Below, one piece after another: positions 30,153-38,929 of a stretch of DNA of 64,000 nt (positions are counted from its first letter, which is position 1; the number at the start of each line of letters is the position of its first letter). This DNA is from DAHUYF01 sp963789275 (GTDB taxonomy: Bacteria > Pseudomonadota > Alphaproteobacteria > ATCC43930 > CGMCC-115725): positions 248,001 to 312,000 of the forward strand of contig CAWBKF010000011.1 of the NCBI GenBank assembly GCA_963789275.1, given 5' to 3'. The position numbers and the translations under genes were made by a program. Below the pieces are notes generated by a model that saw only the letters and a list, made by a program, of their open reading frames with translations, ran no database searches and was not told the origin of the DNA.

Positions 30153-30701
30153 TCAGCGCTCGGATGGACGAGGCGAGCGATGCTGGTCCTGGCGCAACAG
30201 CTGGCGCGCCCGCTCGATCAGCCTATCCAGGAGCTGGTCCAGCGCCGTAATCTCATGGGGTGAGAAGCCGGCGAGGAGTTCGTCGCTGCGGGCGACTGCG
30301 CCGGCGATCAGCTTGCGGTAGATCTGGAGCCCGCCCCGCGACAGCGACAACTCGATCTCCCGATTGCTGTGGCGGCTCGGCTCGCGCCGCACCAGCTTCC
30401 GGCGCACCAGGCTGGCGACCCCCCGACTGATCTGGCTCTTGTCGAGACCAGCACGACGCGCGAGCTCGTTCAGCGAGCACGACGGACGCCGTCCGAGAAG
30501 CGCGATGATGCGCCATTCGAGCCGCGGCAAACCCACCAGACGGCGATAGCGCAGCGCAGCGCTGCGTCCGATCAGGTTGGCGGCGACGATAATCTTCGAG
30601 CCCGGCAGCTCCTCGGTCGAGGTCCTGGTCACGGACGAAGGACGGGAAGCGCGGCTTCTGACGGTCATGGGCCCGGCATTGGACGAGCCGAGCTTGATCA
30701 T
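30153..30701 (-). CDS. MarR family transcriptional regulator
   Basis: A 182-residue winged-helix regulator: GLPRLEWRIIALLGRRPSCS, recognition helix region LNELARRAGLDKSQISRGVA, and the wing LVRREPSRHSNREIELSLS. Ends with a basic tail. Start is uncertain: ATG at 30701 is taken because a perfect palindrome (30701-30715) overlaps it; ATG at 30725 and 30668 are alternatives, none with a good ribosome site. It is divergent from a Liv-type binding protein and a Rieske oxygenase, which it probably represses until an aromatic ligand binds; this is inferred from layout. Confidence 0.85.
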   Translation of the reverse strand: MIKLGSSNAGPMTVRSRASRPSSVTRTSTEELPGSKIIVAANLIGRSAALRYRRLVGLPRLEWRIIALLGRRPSCSLNELARRAGLDKSQISRGVASLVRRKLVRREPSRHSNREIELSLSRGGLQIYRKLIAGAVARSDELLAGFSPHEITALDQLLDRLIERARQLLRQDQHRSPRPSER

Positions 30702-30715
30702 GTCAACAGTTGACA
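30701..30715. promoter_or_regulatory. Perfect 15-bp palindrome, probable MarR operator
   Basis: TGTCAACAGTTGACA is a perfect inverted repeat (seven-base arms around one A). It sits at the 5' end of the marR-like gene in the 80-base gap to the divergent binding-protein gene. Its length and TTGAC-type half-sites fit MarR-family operators, so autoregulation plus control of the divergent operon is expected. Confidence 0.6.
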
Positions 30716-30781
30716 CTCGCAACATACCTCGGTCTTAATTGTGCAAAAGAACTGGGCGACGCAATGGGAAGGGGCGCGGCG

Positions 30782-31996
30782 ATGGACGCCAAGAGGCTCG
30801 ACGCTCGGATGCGACTGGCGACCCTCGCGTTGCTGGCGGCGATTTCGGCTTTGCCCGCCACAGCGCTGGCGGCGCCGGGGGTCGGCGATGGTGAAATCCT
30901 CCTTGGCCAGACCATGCCCTATAGCGGGCCGATCTCGGCCTATTCGACCGTGGGGAAGGCGATGGCCGGCTTCCTCGACAAGATCAATGACGAGGGTGGC
31001 ATCAACGGCCGCAAGATCCGGCTCATCAGCCTCGACGACGGCTACAGCCCGCCCAAGACGGTCGAGCAAACGCGCAAGCTCGTCGAGGAGCAGCAGGTCT
31101 TCTTCATGTTCGGTTCGCTTGGCACCGCGGCGCAATCGGCGGTACAGAAATATCTGAACGCCAAGCAGGTGCCGCAACTCTTCATCCAGAGCGGCGCCCG
31201 CAAATGGAATGACCCGCAGCATTTCCCCTGGTCAATGGCCGGCCTGCCGAGCTCCTATACCGAGGCGCGCGCCTATGCCAGATACCTGCTCGGCGTGAAG
31301 CCCGAGGCCAAGGTCGCCGTGCTCTATCAGAATGACGATTTCGGCAAGGACTACCTCGCGGGGCTACAGGACGGGCTCGGCGACCGGGCTCGCGCCATGA
31401 TCGCGAGCGTGCGGTCCTACGAGGTAACCGACCCCACCATCGATTCACAGATCGCGAGCCTGGCCGATTCCGGCGCCGACACTTTCTTCAGCTTCTCCGT
31501 CGGCAAGGCGACGGTGCAGGCGATCCGCAAGGTCGGCGACATCGGCTGGCATCCGCTGTTCTTCATCACCTCGGTGTCGCAATCGAAGGCGACCGTGTTG
31601 GCGCCGGCCGGGCTCGATCGCGCGGCCGGCATCATCTCCGCCGCCTTCGAGAAGGATCCAAGCGATCCGCAATGGGCCGAGGATGCCGATGTGCGGGAGT
31701 TCCGCGCCTGGATGAAGCGCTATTACCCAGAGGGAAATGACGGCGAGTTGCTCAATGTCGCCGGCAATATCGAGGCTCGGCTCGTGGTCGAGGTGCTGCG
31801 GCGCTGCGGCAATGATCTGAGCCGTGAGAACGTGCTGCGCCAAGCGACGCATCTCGATCACCTCGCGCTGCCGTTGCTGCTGCCGGGCATCGCCGTCAGC
31901 ACGACGCCCGAGGATTACCGTGTCATTCGCGAGCTCCGCATGCAACGCTTCGACGGCGCCCGTTGGGTGCTGTTCGGCGATCCCGTCGGTGGTTGA
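30782..31996 (+). CDS. ABC transporter substrate-binding protein (branched-chain amino acid/aromatic type)
   Basis: A 404-residue periplasmic binding protein of the Peripla_BP_6 (LivJ-like) family. The signal peptide (LATLALLAAISALPATALAA) is followed by ILLGQTMPYSGPISAYSTVG, INGRKIRLISLDDGYSP and AVLYQNDDFGKDYLAG, all typical. Such proteins often bind aromatic acids in degraders. GGGAAGGGG precedes the ATG. The Rieske oxygenase starts 13 bases after its stop, so uptake and attack of the same aromatic compound is a reasonable inference. No permease or ATPase genes adjoin; it may use the transporter at 50314-53728 or one elsewhere. Confidence 0.9.
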   Translation: MDAKRLDARMRLATLALLAAISALPATALAAPGVGDGEILLGQTMPYSGPISAYSTVGKAMAGFLDKINDEGGINGRKIRLISLDDGYSPPKTVEQTRKLVEEQQVFFMFGSLGTAAQSAVQKYLNAKQVPQLFIQSGARKWNDPQHFPWSMAGLPSSYTEARAYARYLLGVKPEAKVAVLYQNDDFGKDYLAGLQDGLGDRARAMIASVRSYEVTDPTIDSQIASLADSGADTFFSFSVGKATVQAIRKVGDIGWHPLFFITSVSQSKATVLAPAGLDRAAGIISAAFEKDPSDPQWAEDADVREFRAWMKRYYPEGNDGELLNVAGNIEARLVVEVLRRCGNDLSRENVLRQATHLDHLALPLLLPGIAVSTTPEDYRVIRELRMQRFDGARWVLFGDPVGG

Positions 31997-32009
31997 GCAG
32001 GGAGGGCCT

Positions 32010-33209
32010 ATGGACAGACATGGCGACGATAAGCCGATCGACACCGGCACCGCCTATCATAGGCCGTCATCGCGCCACATCGCCGAGCTCACCGAGGTCG
32101 AACGCGGGAGGCCGATGGGCGAGCTGATGCGGCGCTACTGGCATGCCGTGGGACTTTCCTCGGACGCCGGCAGGACGCCGCGCGCGATACGGGTCCTCAG
32201 CGAGGACCTTATCCTGTTTCGCGACAACAGCGGCAGGCCCGGTCTGCTCTGGGCGCGCTGCTGTCATCGCGGGACCACGCTCTACTATGGCAAGGTCGAG
32301 GAGCGCGGCATCCGCTGCTGCTATCATGGCTGGCTCTTCGATGTCGAAGGGCGTTGCCTCGAGCAACCCTGCGAGCCCGATCTCGGGCGCCAGCGTCACA
32401 AGATGCGCCAGCCCTGGTATCCAGTCGAGGAGCGCTACGGCCTGATCTTCGCCTATATGGGGCCACCCGAGAAGAAGCCCGTGCTGCCGCGCTACGAATG
32501 CCTCGAGGTGCTGGAGGAGGGCGAGCATGTCGGCGCCGATGACACCAGCATCGGCAGCGGCGGCGACGTCATCGCCCCCTGCAACTGGCTGCAGCACTAT
32601 GAGAATGTCATGGATCCTTATCACGTGCCGATCCTGCACGGCACCTTCAGCGGCACCCAATTCGCCGAGGTGATGAACCAGATGCCGCAAGTGAGCTGGG
32701 AGGTCACCGACCGCGGCGTCAAATCGCTGCAGGTCCGCCGGTTGGAGGACGGCAGACTCATGCGTCGCATCACCGAGGTCGCGCTGCCGACATTGCGCGT
32801 CGTGCCGAATCCTTATCTCGGCACCCTCGGCCGCGTGGAGTCGATCGGCTGGACGCTTCCGATCGATGATACGCATTACCGCATCTATGTGGCCGGGCGG
32901 ATCAAGGAGGCGGGCGTGATGCTGCCGCGCGCCGCTGGCGCCGCCAAGCGCAAGCGCTGGCACGCGATGACAGCCGAGGAGCGCCGCGAGTTTCCCGGCG
33001 ATTGGGAGGCTCAAGTGGGTCAAGGCCCCATCACCTTCCATTCCGAAGAGCATCTCGCCACCAGCGACAAGGGGATCGCGACCCTGCGACGCCTATTGAA
33101 GCGCCAGGTAGAGGCCGTGGCGGAAGGCAAGGACCCGATTGGCGTCAGCTTCGACCCCAACGGTCCGCCGATGCGGTTCGATGCGGGCAACTGGATCGCT
33201 TCAGAATAA
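32010..33209 (+). CDS. Rieske 2Fe-2S aromatic ring-hydroxylating oxygenase, alpha subunit
   Basis: A 399-residue oxygenase of the phthalate/vanillate-type single-subunit class. The Rieske motif C-x-H-x16-C-x2-H is in WARCCHRGTTLYYG and RCCYHGWLFD; the mononuclear iron site is in NWLQHYENVMDPYHVPILHG, with the bridging Asp and two His. The C-terminal domain resembles LigXa-type demethylases. A separate reductase would be needed and is not nearby. GGGAGGG precedes the ATG. Co-transcribed with the binding protein upstream. Substrate not predictable. Confidence 0.93.
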   Translation: MDRHGDDKPIDTGTAYHRPSSRHIAELTEVERGRPMGELMRRYWHAVGLSSDAGRTPRAIRVLSEDLILFRDNSGRPGLLWARCCHRGTTLYYGKVEERGIRCCYHGWLFDVEGRCLEQPCEPDLGRQRHKMRQPWYPVEERYGLIFAYMGPPEKKPVLPRYECLEVLEEGEHVGADDTSIGSGGDVIAPCNWLQHYENVMDPYHVPILHGTFSGTQFAEVMNQMPQVSWEVTDRGVKSLQVRRLEDGRLMRRITEVALPTLRVVPNPYLGTLGRVESIGWTLPIDDTHYRIYVAGRIKEAGVMLPRAAGAAKRKRWHAMTAEERREFPGDWEAQVGQGPITFHSEEHLATSDKGIATLRRLLKRQVEAVAEGKDPIGVSFDPNGPPMRFDAGNWIASE

Positions 33210-33294
33210 GAGCCGCAGGCAGCGCGCGTTAGGATCGCCGCCCGGCGGTGAGCCGCGCCGGCCGTCGCATAATGTCCCGTTGCGGGCGCAGGCC

Positions 33295-33834
33295 CTAATC
33301 TGTCGCGAGCAGCCGCAGCAGCGCGTCGCCCGCGATCGCGAGATCGCCGCTGTTGTCGAGGCGATGCAGCGCGGCGTCGGCGGGGAGTGCGACCTCGCGC
33401 GCCAGCCGCTCGGCGATCGCCGCCGGGTCCTCGCGGCCGCGCGCAGCGAGGCGCTGCGCCAGGATCTCGGGCGCCGCGGTAACCAGCACGCCGCTGCATC
33501 CGGGATAGCGTGCTTGCGCCTCGCCCCATGCGGCGCGCGCGATGTTGGCGACGACGGTAAAGCCGCGCCCGAGCCAGAGATCGAGCTCGCCGCCGATGCC
33601 GTAATCGAGGCCATGGCTGTGCCACGAGAGCGCAAACAGCCCGGCCGCCCGGCGCGCGGCGAATTCCGCCGGGCTCAGCGCCACGTGGTTCTCGCCGCCG
33701 GAATCGGCGGCGCGGGTGATGTAGCGATGGGCGAAGATCAGCCGCGCGGCATCGCCGCGGGCGCGGGCATAGGCGATGAGCGTATCCTTGCCCGCGCCGG
33801 ACGGGCCCATGATGCAAACGAGCCGCCCGGCCAT
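33295..33834 (-). CDS. phnN: Ribose 1,5-bisphosphate phosphokinase PhnN
   Basis: A 179-residue P-loop kinase of the guanylate-kinase-like fold: LVCIMGPSGAGKDTLIAYAR (Walker A), FAHRYITRAADSGGENHVAL, FALSWHSHGLDYGIGGE and a VLVTAAPEILAQRLAARGRE lid region. This matches PhnN, which makes PRPP from ribose 1,5-bisphosphate in phosphonate breakdown or as a salvage route. No other phn genes are visible, so it is either an orphan or used for PRPP salvage. A partial decayed copy lies at 29815-29945. Confidence 0.85.
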   Translation of the reverse strand: MAGRLVCIMGPSGAGKDTLIAYARARGDAARLIFAHRYITRAADSGGENHVALSPAEFAARRAAGLFALSWHSHGLDYGIGGELDLWLGRGFTVVANIARAAWGEAQARYPGCSGVLVTAAPEILAQRLAARGREDPAAIAERLAREVALPADAALHRLDNSGDLAIAGDALLRLLATD

Positions 33835-33852
33835 TCACGCTCCCCGCAGCCT

Positions 33853-33870
33853 GCGCCGCCCGGGCGGCGC
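33853..33870. repeat. Perfect 18-bp G+C palindrome upstream of phnN
   Basis: GCGCCGCCCGGGCGGCGC is self-complementary over 18 bases and is followed by TTT on the plus strand. It sits 19 bases upstream of the phnN start. It could be a cruciform-type operator or a terminator remnant; in such G+C-rich DNA chance cannot be excluded. Confidence 0.35.
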
Positions 33871-33927
33871 TTTCGCGCCGAGCATAGCCGAGGGAAGGCG
33901 GCGCGCCCAGCGCGCGGCGGCAGAAGG

Positions 33928-33993
33928 CTATTTCTTCTCCGGCTCCTTGTTGGTGTAGAGCGCATTGCCGAGGCCGGCGCCGATGGTCAGCAT
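33928..33993 (-). other. Short frame or 3' remnant (21 aa), uncertain
   Basis: The minus strand reads MLTIGAGLGNALYTNKEPEK and one more Lys before a stop. It is unlike random high-G+C sequence (a smooth hydrophobic start with a charged tail) and could be a small protein or the C-terminus of a lost gene; an in-frame stop lies ten codons upstream of the ATG. No ribosome site is seen. Function unknown. Confidence 0.2.
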
Positions 33994-34132
33994 GCCCGCC
34001 GTGGATTTTCGCCTGAGAAATCATTCGCTTATACCGCGAATGAGGGATATGCGCCGGGCGACATGGACAGGGCGGGACGGAGCGGCCCATAATCGCGGCA
34101 AAACAAGGAAGCTTCGGGGAGTTAGGCGGAAG

Positions 34133-34999
34133 ATGGACTGGACCGAGCGGCGCAAGCGCTTTCGCATCCTTCTGGCCGGAGACCGCTGCGTCCATCCCGC
34201 CTCCGTCTTCGACCCCATCTCGGCGCGCATCGCCGAGGATCTCGGCTTCGAGGTCGGCATGTTCGCGGGCTCGGTCGCCTCCTTCACCGTGCTCGGCAAT
34301 CCCGACCTCATCCTCCTGACGCTGACCGAGTTCGCCGAGCAGGCCTATCGCATCTGCCGCGCCGGCAATCTCGCGCTGCTGGTCGACGCCGATCACGGCT
34401 ATGGCAATGCGCTCAATGTCATGCGCACGGTGGAGGAGCTCGAGACCGCGGGAATCGCCGCGTTGTCGATCGAGGACACGTCCTTGCCGGCGAATTTCGG
34501 CGCCGCCGGCGAGATGCGGCTGATCCCGATCGAAGAGGGGGTCGGCAAGATGCGCGCCGCGCTCGCCGCGCGCCAAGACCCGAGCCTCGTCATCGTCGGC
34601 CGCACCCAGGCGATCTCGGTCACCGGCATCGACGATACGGTGGCGCGCGCCAGGGCCTATGAGGCGGCCGGGGTCGATGCGCTGTTCTTCGTCGGCCTCA
34701 AGAAGCGCGCCGAGCTCGACGCCATCGCCGCCGCGGTGAAGCTCCCGATCGTCATCGGCGGTGGCGGCGGCGAGCTCGATGACCTCGCCTATCTCGGCGC
34801 GCGGCGCGTGCGCGTGGCGCTGCAGGGCCATCAGCCCATCATGGCGGCGATCAAGGCGGTGCACGGCACGCTGAAGGCGCTGCGGGACGGCGTGAAGCCG
34901 GCGGCGCTGCCGGGCGTCGCCTCGGCCGAGCTGATGAAATCGGTCACCCGCGACGCGCACTACAAGCGCTGGATGGGCGAGTTCCTGTCGCGCGGCTAG
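34133..34999 (+). CDS. Isocitrate lyase/PEP mutase family protein, oxaloacetate decarboxylase-like
   Basis: A 288-residue TIM-barrel lyase. CVHPASVFDPISARIAEDLG, GMFAGSVASFTVLGNPD and VDADHGYGNALNVMRTVEEL match closely the Pseudomonas PA4872-type oxaloacetate decarboxylase; the Mg-binding acidic residues in DADHGYGN and SIEDTSLPANFG are present. The flexible catalytic Cys loop (K-K-C-G-H) of isocitrate lyase is absent. GTT AGGCGGAAG precedes the ATG. It lies 20 bases before a PanE-like reductase, with an amidohydrolase next, probably one catabolic operon. Other 2-oxo acid C-C lyase activity is possible. Confidence 0.88.
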   Translation: MDWTERRKRFRILLAGDRCVHPASVFDPISARIAEDLGFEVGMFAGSVASFTVLGNPDLILLTLTEFAEQAYRICRAGNLALLVDADHGYGNALNVMRTVEELETAGIAALSIEDTSLPANFGAAGEMRLIPIEEGVGKMRAALAARQDPSLVIVGRTQAISVTGIDDTVARARAYEAAGVDALFFVGLKKRAELDAIAAAVKLPIVIGGGGGELDDLAYLGARRVRVALQGHQPIMAAIKAVHGTLKALRDGVKPAALPGVASAELMKSVTRDAHYKRWMGEFLSRG

Positions 35000-35019
35000 G
35001 CAAAGGCGGAGAGCAGGCC

Positions 35020-36081
35020 ATGGGGCGGAGAATTGCGATTGTCGGCGCGGGCGCGGTCGGCGGCTATGCCGGCGCGCATATGGTCGAGGCCGGCGAGGAC
35101 GTCACCTTCATCGATCCCTGGCCGGCCCATGTCGAGCATATGCGCCAGCATGGGCTGCGCGTCACCCATGCCAAGGACGTGCCGGAATTCACCGTCCCCG
35201 TGCGCGCGCTGCACATCACCGATGCGCAGCGTCTTGCCCGGGAAGCACCGGTCGACGTCGCCTTCATCTGCATGAAGGCCTATGACACCGGCTGGGCGGC
35301 GATGCTGATCCGGCAGTATCTCGCGCCTTCGGGCTATGTCGTATCGCTGCAGAACTGCATGAATGAGGAGGCGGTGGCCGGGGTCGTCGGCTGGGGCCGC
35401 ACGCTCGGCTGCATCGCCAGCCGCATCACCGTCGAGCTGCGCTCGCCCGGCCATGTCCACCGCGGCGCCGGCAAGGGCGGGGCGCGGCACACCGTGTTCC
35501 GCGCCGGCGAGGTCCATGGCCGCATCACGCCGCGCGCCGAGGAGATCCGCCATCTCGTCGCCTTCGCCGACAGCGCCAAGGTGACGACCAATCTCTGGGG
35601 CGAGCGCTGGTCGAAGCTGGTGGCCAACGTCATGGGCAACGGCATTTCCGCCTGCACCGGGCTCAGCAGCAACGAGAGCATCCAGAACGATGCGGTGCGC
35701 CGCTTCATGCTGCGGCTGGGCAGCGAGGCGATCCGCATCGGCCAGGCGCTGGGCTATCAGCTCGAGGAAGTGCTGCATCTGCCGCCGGAGACGATCGCGC
35801 GCGCCGGCGAGGGCGACGCAGCATCGCTCCACGACGCCTCCGAACATCTGCTCGCCGGCACAAGGCATCTCTCGCCCGAGCAGCGCCCGTCGATGGGCCA
35901 GGACATGGTCAAGGGACGGCGCACCGAGATCGACTTCCTGAACGGCTTCGTCGTCGCGCGCGGCGAGGAGATCGGCATCGCCGCCCGCGCCAATGCAGCG
36001 CTCACCGACATCGTGCACCGGGTCGAGCGCGGCGAGCTCAAACCCGATCCCGGCCACATCACCGATTTGCGGCTCAACTGA
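35020..36081 (+). CDS. 2-dehydropantoate 2-reductase family (ApbA/PanE-like) oxidoreductase
   Basis: A 353-residue NAD(P)-binding reductase: RIAIVGAGAVGGYAGAHM Rossmann motif, FICMKAYDT (the Lys-containing loop), VSLQNCMNEEAVAG and LWGERWSKLVANVMGNGISA (the catalytic Lys helix), and a C-terminal six-helix domain with RPSMGQDMVKGRRTEIDFLN. It is about 50 residues longer than pantothenate-pathway PanE and sits in a catabolic cluster, so it more likely reduces or oxidises another 2-oxo/2-hydroxy acid. Same operon as its neighbours at 34133 and 36122. Confidence 0.88.
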   Translation: MGRRIAIVGAGAVGGYAGAHMVEAGEDVTFIDPWPAHVEHMRQHGLRVTHAKDVPEFTVPVRALHITDAQRLAREAPVDVAFICMKAYDTGWAAMLIRQYLAPSGYVVSLQNCMNEEAVAGVVGWGRTLGCIASRITVELRSPGHVHRGAGKGGARHTVFRAGEVHGRITPRAEEIRHLVAFADSAKVTTNLWGERWSKLVANVMGNGISACTGLSSNESIQNDAVRRFMLRLGSEAIRIGQALGYQLEEVLHLPPETIARAGEGDAASLHDASEHLLAGTRHLSPEQRPSMGQDMVKGRRTEIDFLNGFVVARGEEIGIAARANAALTDIVHRVERGELKPDPGHITDLRLN

Positions 36082-36121
36082 CAACGCGACAGGCGCCGCC
36101 GATGCGGCGCAAGGAGGAAAC

Positions 36122-37264
36122 ATGCAGTACCGGAGGATCTCGGCCGATTGCCATCTCGATCTGCCTTGGATGCCGCCCGACCTTTTCGTCTCCGAGGCGC
36201 CGCGCGCGCTGAAAGAGCGTATGCCCTATGTCGTCGACGGGCCGGACGGCCCGCGCTGGACCGCCAAGAACGGCGCCAATTTCGGCCTGGTCAACGGCGT
36301 CGGCCCTTCCGGCCAGAAATTCGTCCCCGGCAGCCATGCGCGCGTCGACATCATGGCCAAGACCGGGCTTTACGATGACGGCAAGAAAGGCATCCGCCGC
36401 GTCTCCGACCCGCATCTGCGCATCAAGGACATGGACCGCGACGGCGTCGATGCCGAAGTGATCTACGGCATCCTCGGCGCCGCCGGCCGGCTCAACGACG
36501 CCGAGGCGGCCAACGAGATGCTGCGCATCTACAATGATTGGCTCAAAGCCTTCTGCGCGCACTATCCCGAGCGCCAGATCGGGCTCGCCTGCCTGCCCTA
36601 TGGCGATATCGATGCCGCGGTGGCGGAAGTGCACCGCGTCGCCAAGATGGGCCTGCGCGGGCTCGAGCTCTCCTGCTCCTGGGACATGGAGCCGATGTGG
36701 CATCCGATGTGGGAGCCGCTCTGGCAGGCGGTCAACGAGGTGCGGCTGCCGCTGCATTTCCACACCTTCCCGGCGATGCCGCTGAAGGTGTTCGAGGAAC
36801 AGACCGGCAAGACGCGGCGCGCCGCCTTCTTCACCGTCGTCTCCGGCTTCCAGATGAATCTCGTCAACATCCTCGCGGCGCTGATGGGCGCGGCGGTGCT
36901 CGAGCGCTATCCCAATCTCCGCATCGGCTTCGGCGAGAGCGGCATCGGCTGGATCCCCTATGCGCTCGACCGCATGGACTTCGAATGGGAGGACCGCTTC
37001 CATGATCTCGGCCTCAAGATGAAGCCGAGCGATTATTGGCGCCGGCAATGCAAGGCAACCTTCCAGTTCGACCGCATCGGCACCAAGCTGATCGACGAGA
37101 TGGGGGTGGAATCGCTGATGTGGGGCTGCGACTATCCCCATGGCGACGGTGTCTGGCCGGAATCGACGCGCTACATCGCGGAGCAGTTCGGCCATCTCCC
37201 GGCCGAGATCACGCGCAAGATCACTTGCGACAACGCCGCCAAATTCTACGGCCTCGTCAATTGA
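36122..37264 (+). CDS. Amidohydrolase family protein (ACMSD/decarboxylase-like)
   Basis: A 380-residue amidohydrolase_2 member. The N-terminal metal motif is the variant SADCHLDLPW (D-x-H-L), followed by MDRDGVDAEVIYG, LHFHTFPAMPLKVF (metal His), FGESGIGWIPYALDR and the terminal metal Asp in WGCDYPHGDGVWPES. These features fit the zinc-dependent non-oxidative decarboxylases and related hydrolases of aromatic breakdown. AAGGAGGAAAC gives a strong ribosome site. It is 40 bases downstream of the PanE-like gene. Related to the amidohydrolase at 62706 only at fold level. Confidence 0.9.
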   Translation: MQYRRISADCHLDLPWMPPDLFVSEAPRALKERMPYVVDGPDGPRWTAKNGANFGLVNGVGPSGQKFVPGSHARVDIMAKTGLYDDGKKGIRRVSDPHLRIKDMDRDGVDAEVIYGILGAAGRLNDAEAANEMLRIYNDWLKAFCAHYPERQIGLACLPYGDIDAAVAEVHRVAKMGLRGLELSCSWDMEPMWHPMWEPLWQAVNEVRLPLHFHTFPAMPLKVFEEQTGKTRRAAFFTVVSGFQMNLVNILAALMGAAVLERYPNLRIGFGESGIGWIPYALDRMDFEWEDRFHDLGLKMKPSDYWRRQCKATFQFDRIGTKLIDEMGVESLMWGCDYPHGDGVWPESTRYIAEQFGHLPAEITRKITCDNAAKFYGLVN

Positions 37265-37277
37265 GGCCGCGGCGCGG

Positions 37278-38513
37278 CTATTTCCGCGCCTCCTCATAGG
37301 GATAGACCAGCATGCCGGCCTGGTAGTCCGGCGGCCAGACCACGACTTCGCGGTTGCCGTCGCGGAACTGATCGACCGCGTTGTCGGTGAGGCCCTGGAA
37401 CTGCGTCCACAGCACGCGCTCATTGTCCCATTCGCCGTCCGGCCCGAAATTGAACTTGCCGGCGACGGTGGTGAAAGCGTGGCTGTGCATGTAGGCGGCG
37501 ATCTTGTCGGGGTCGAGACTGCCGCTGCCCACCACCGCGTCGCCCAGCACCTCCGCCGCGGCATAGGAGAAGACGGGGAAGGTGTAGCCCAGGGGATCGG
37601 TGGCGAGGCCCGGCGCGCGCGCCTGATATTTCTTCAACAGCGCGTCGACACCGGGGAAATCGAGCTTGGGCGAGGGCAGCCAGAGCTCGTTGGTGACGAG
37701 GCCGTTCAATTGCGGCCCGAGCTGCGCCTTGATCGTGGCGGAGCCGAGCCCGACCATCGGCCCGCCGAAGAGCTTGGGCTTGAGCCCGCTTTCATTGGCG
37801 GCGCGGATCATGCCGACCGTGTCCGGCGGATATGCTGCGACATAGACGATGTCCGGGCTCGCCGCCTGGATCGCGCGCACGATCGGCGCGAAATCCACCG
37901 TGGTCGGCGGGTACGTGCGGTCATAGACGATGGTGAAGCCGGCCGATTTGGCGTTCTCGCGCGCGCCGTCGGCGGCATTCTTGGCGAATTCGGCGTCGGC
38001 GGCGGCGATCGCCACCGTCTGGGGCTTGGGGCTTTGCGCCGCGGCGAGCGCGAAGAAGCCGCGGGAATAGGCCAGCTTCGGCGTCGGTCCGGCCGAGATC
38101 ATGGAGAAATAGCGGGGGTAATGGAAGGTGCTGTTCACCGCCAGCGCGGTCACGGAGACGTCGACGAGATTGTGCTGCATGATCACGGTGAGCGCCGGCG
38201 CCACCATGTTGGTGGCATAGGGGCCGATGACGAGATCGACCTTGTCGATATCGATCAGCTTGGCATAGATCGCCGGCACGTTGGCGGGGTTGCTCTGATC
38301 GTCGTAATAGATGAGCTCCACCGGCCGCCCGAGCAGCCCGCCCCTGGCGTTGATGTCCTCGCGCCAGATCTCGAAGCCGGCCAGCACCTGCTTGCCGTTG
38401 CCGGCGAGACCGCCGGTCAGCGCCATGCTGAAGCCGATCCGGATGGGCTCCGCCGCCTGCGCCCCGACCAGCATGAGCAGCATCGCGCCCGCGATGCCGG
38501 CAATCCCCTTCAT
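37278..38513 (-). CDS. ABC transporter substrate-binding protein (Liv type), paralogue of 61110-62372
   Basis: A 411-residue periplasmic binding protein with a signal peptide (IAGIAGAMLLMLVGAQAAE). IRIGFSMALTGGLAGNGKQV, LIYYDDQSNPANVPAIYAKL and YATNMVAPAL are shared almost word for word with the protein at 61110-62372, so both probably bind related acids. ATG at 38513 has GGGAGG seven bases upstream. Convergent with the amidohydrolase at 36122-37264, 13 bases apart. No transporter genes adjoin. Confidence 0.9.
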   Translation of the reverse strand: MKGIAGIAGAMLLMLVGAQAAEPIRIGFSMALTGGLAGNGKQVLAGFEIWREDINARGGLLGRPVELIYYDDQSNPANVPAIYAKLIDIDKVDLVIGPYATNMVAPALTVIMQHNLVDVSVTALAVNSTFHYPRYFSMISAGPTPKLAYSRGFFALAAAQSPKPQTVAIAAADAEFAKNAADGARENAKSAGFTIVYDRTYPPTTVDFAPIVRAIQAASPDIVYVAAYPPDTVGMIRAANESGLKPKLFGGPMVGLGSATIKAQLGPQLNGLVTNELWLPSPKLDFPGVDALLKKYQARAPGLATDPLGYTFPVFSYAAAEVLGDAVVGSGSLDPDKIAAYMHSHAFTTVAGKFNFGPDGEWDNERVLWTQFQGLTDNAVDQFRDGNREVVVWPPDYQAGMLVYPYEEARK

Positions 38514-38645
38514 GTCGCATCCTCCCGACAGCGTTCTTTGCCGCGTCCTGCTGTGCAGGCGCGACGTTACCGGCAGGGTCGCCCGGATCGGAGCGTTAGG
38601 CAAGGGCGGGCTGGAAAGCGATCCACCGAAGTCCGCCGGCACAAG

Positions 38646-38675
38646 TCCTTCTCTGCCCTTTAGGGCGGAGAAGGA
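38646..38675. repeat. Hairpin repeat of the CTCC-GCCC family, copy 1
   Basis: Arms TCCTTCTCTGCCCT and AGGGCGGAGAAGGA form a 14-bp stem (one G-T pair) with a two-base loop. It lies between the binding-protein gene and the island. Similar dyads recur at 38726-38754 and 45027-45055, so this is a dispersed intergenic hairpin, perhaps acting as a terminator. Confidence 0.6.
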
Positions 38676-38725
38676 TTTAGGTTGAGGTGGGTCGGCACCA
38701 CCAGCGCAACCCCACCTCTCCCTAA

Positions 38726-38754
38726 CCCTCTCCGCCCCAATGGGGCGGAGAGGG
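38726..38754. repeat. Hairpin repeat, copy 2 (left flank of the island)
   Basis: CCCTCTCCGCCCC-AAT-GGGGCGGAGAGGG, a perfect 13-bp stem with an AAT loop. It sits ten bases from the displaced 3' end of the decarboxylase gene, in the same relation as copy 3 at 45027-45055, so it is probably the gene's original terminator carried in the duplication. Confidence 0.65.
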
Positions 38755-38763
38755 GAATCTGCC

Positions 38764-38929
38764 CTACGGCTTCCCCTGCAAGGCCTGGCGGAAGCGCAGG
38801 CGCTCGAGCGCGGGGTCGAGGCTGCGCTTGTAGCTCGGCGGGTCCGTGGGCTTCACCCGCAGCAGCACGAAGGCGGTGCCGTTGCCCTCGCGGATGAGCC
38901 GCGCGCCGTCGGCGATCTCGGCCTCGCGC
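38764..38929 (-). pseudogene. Displaced 3' end of the ThDP decarboxylase beta-subunit gene (left direct repeat, attachment-site-like)
   Basis: Bases 38766-38929 match 45070-45233 over 164 positions with one difference seen by eye (CCCCTGC against CCCCAGC). They encode only the C-terminal tail of the decarboxylase (REAEIADGARLIREGNGTAF and onwards to RFRQAL-Q-GKP, stop). Upstream sequence diverges sharply. With the intact gene at the other end of the island, this is the pattern of an element that inserted into the 3' end of a gene and restored it. Confidence 0.75.
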
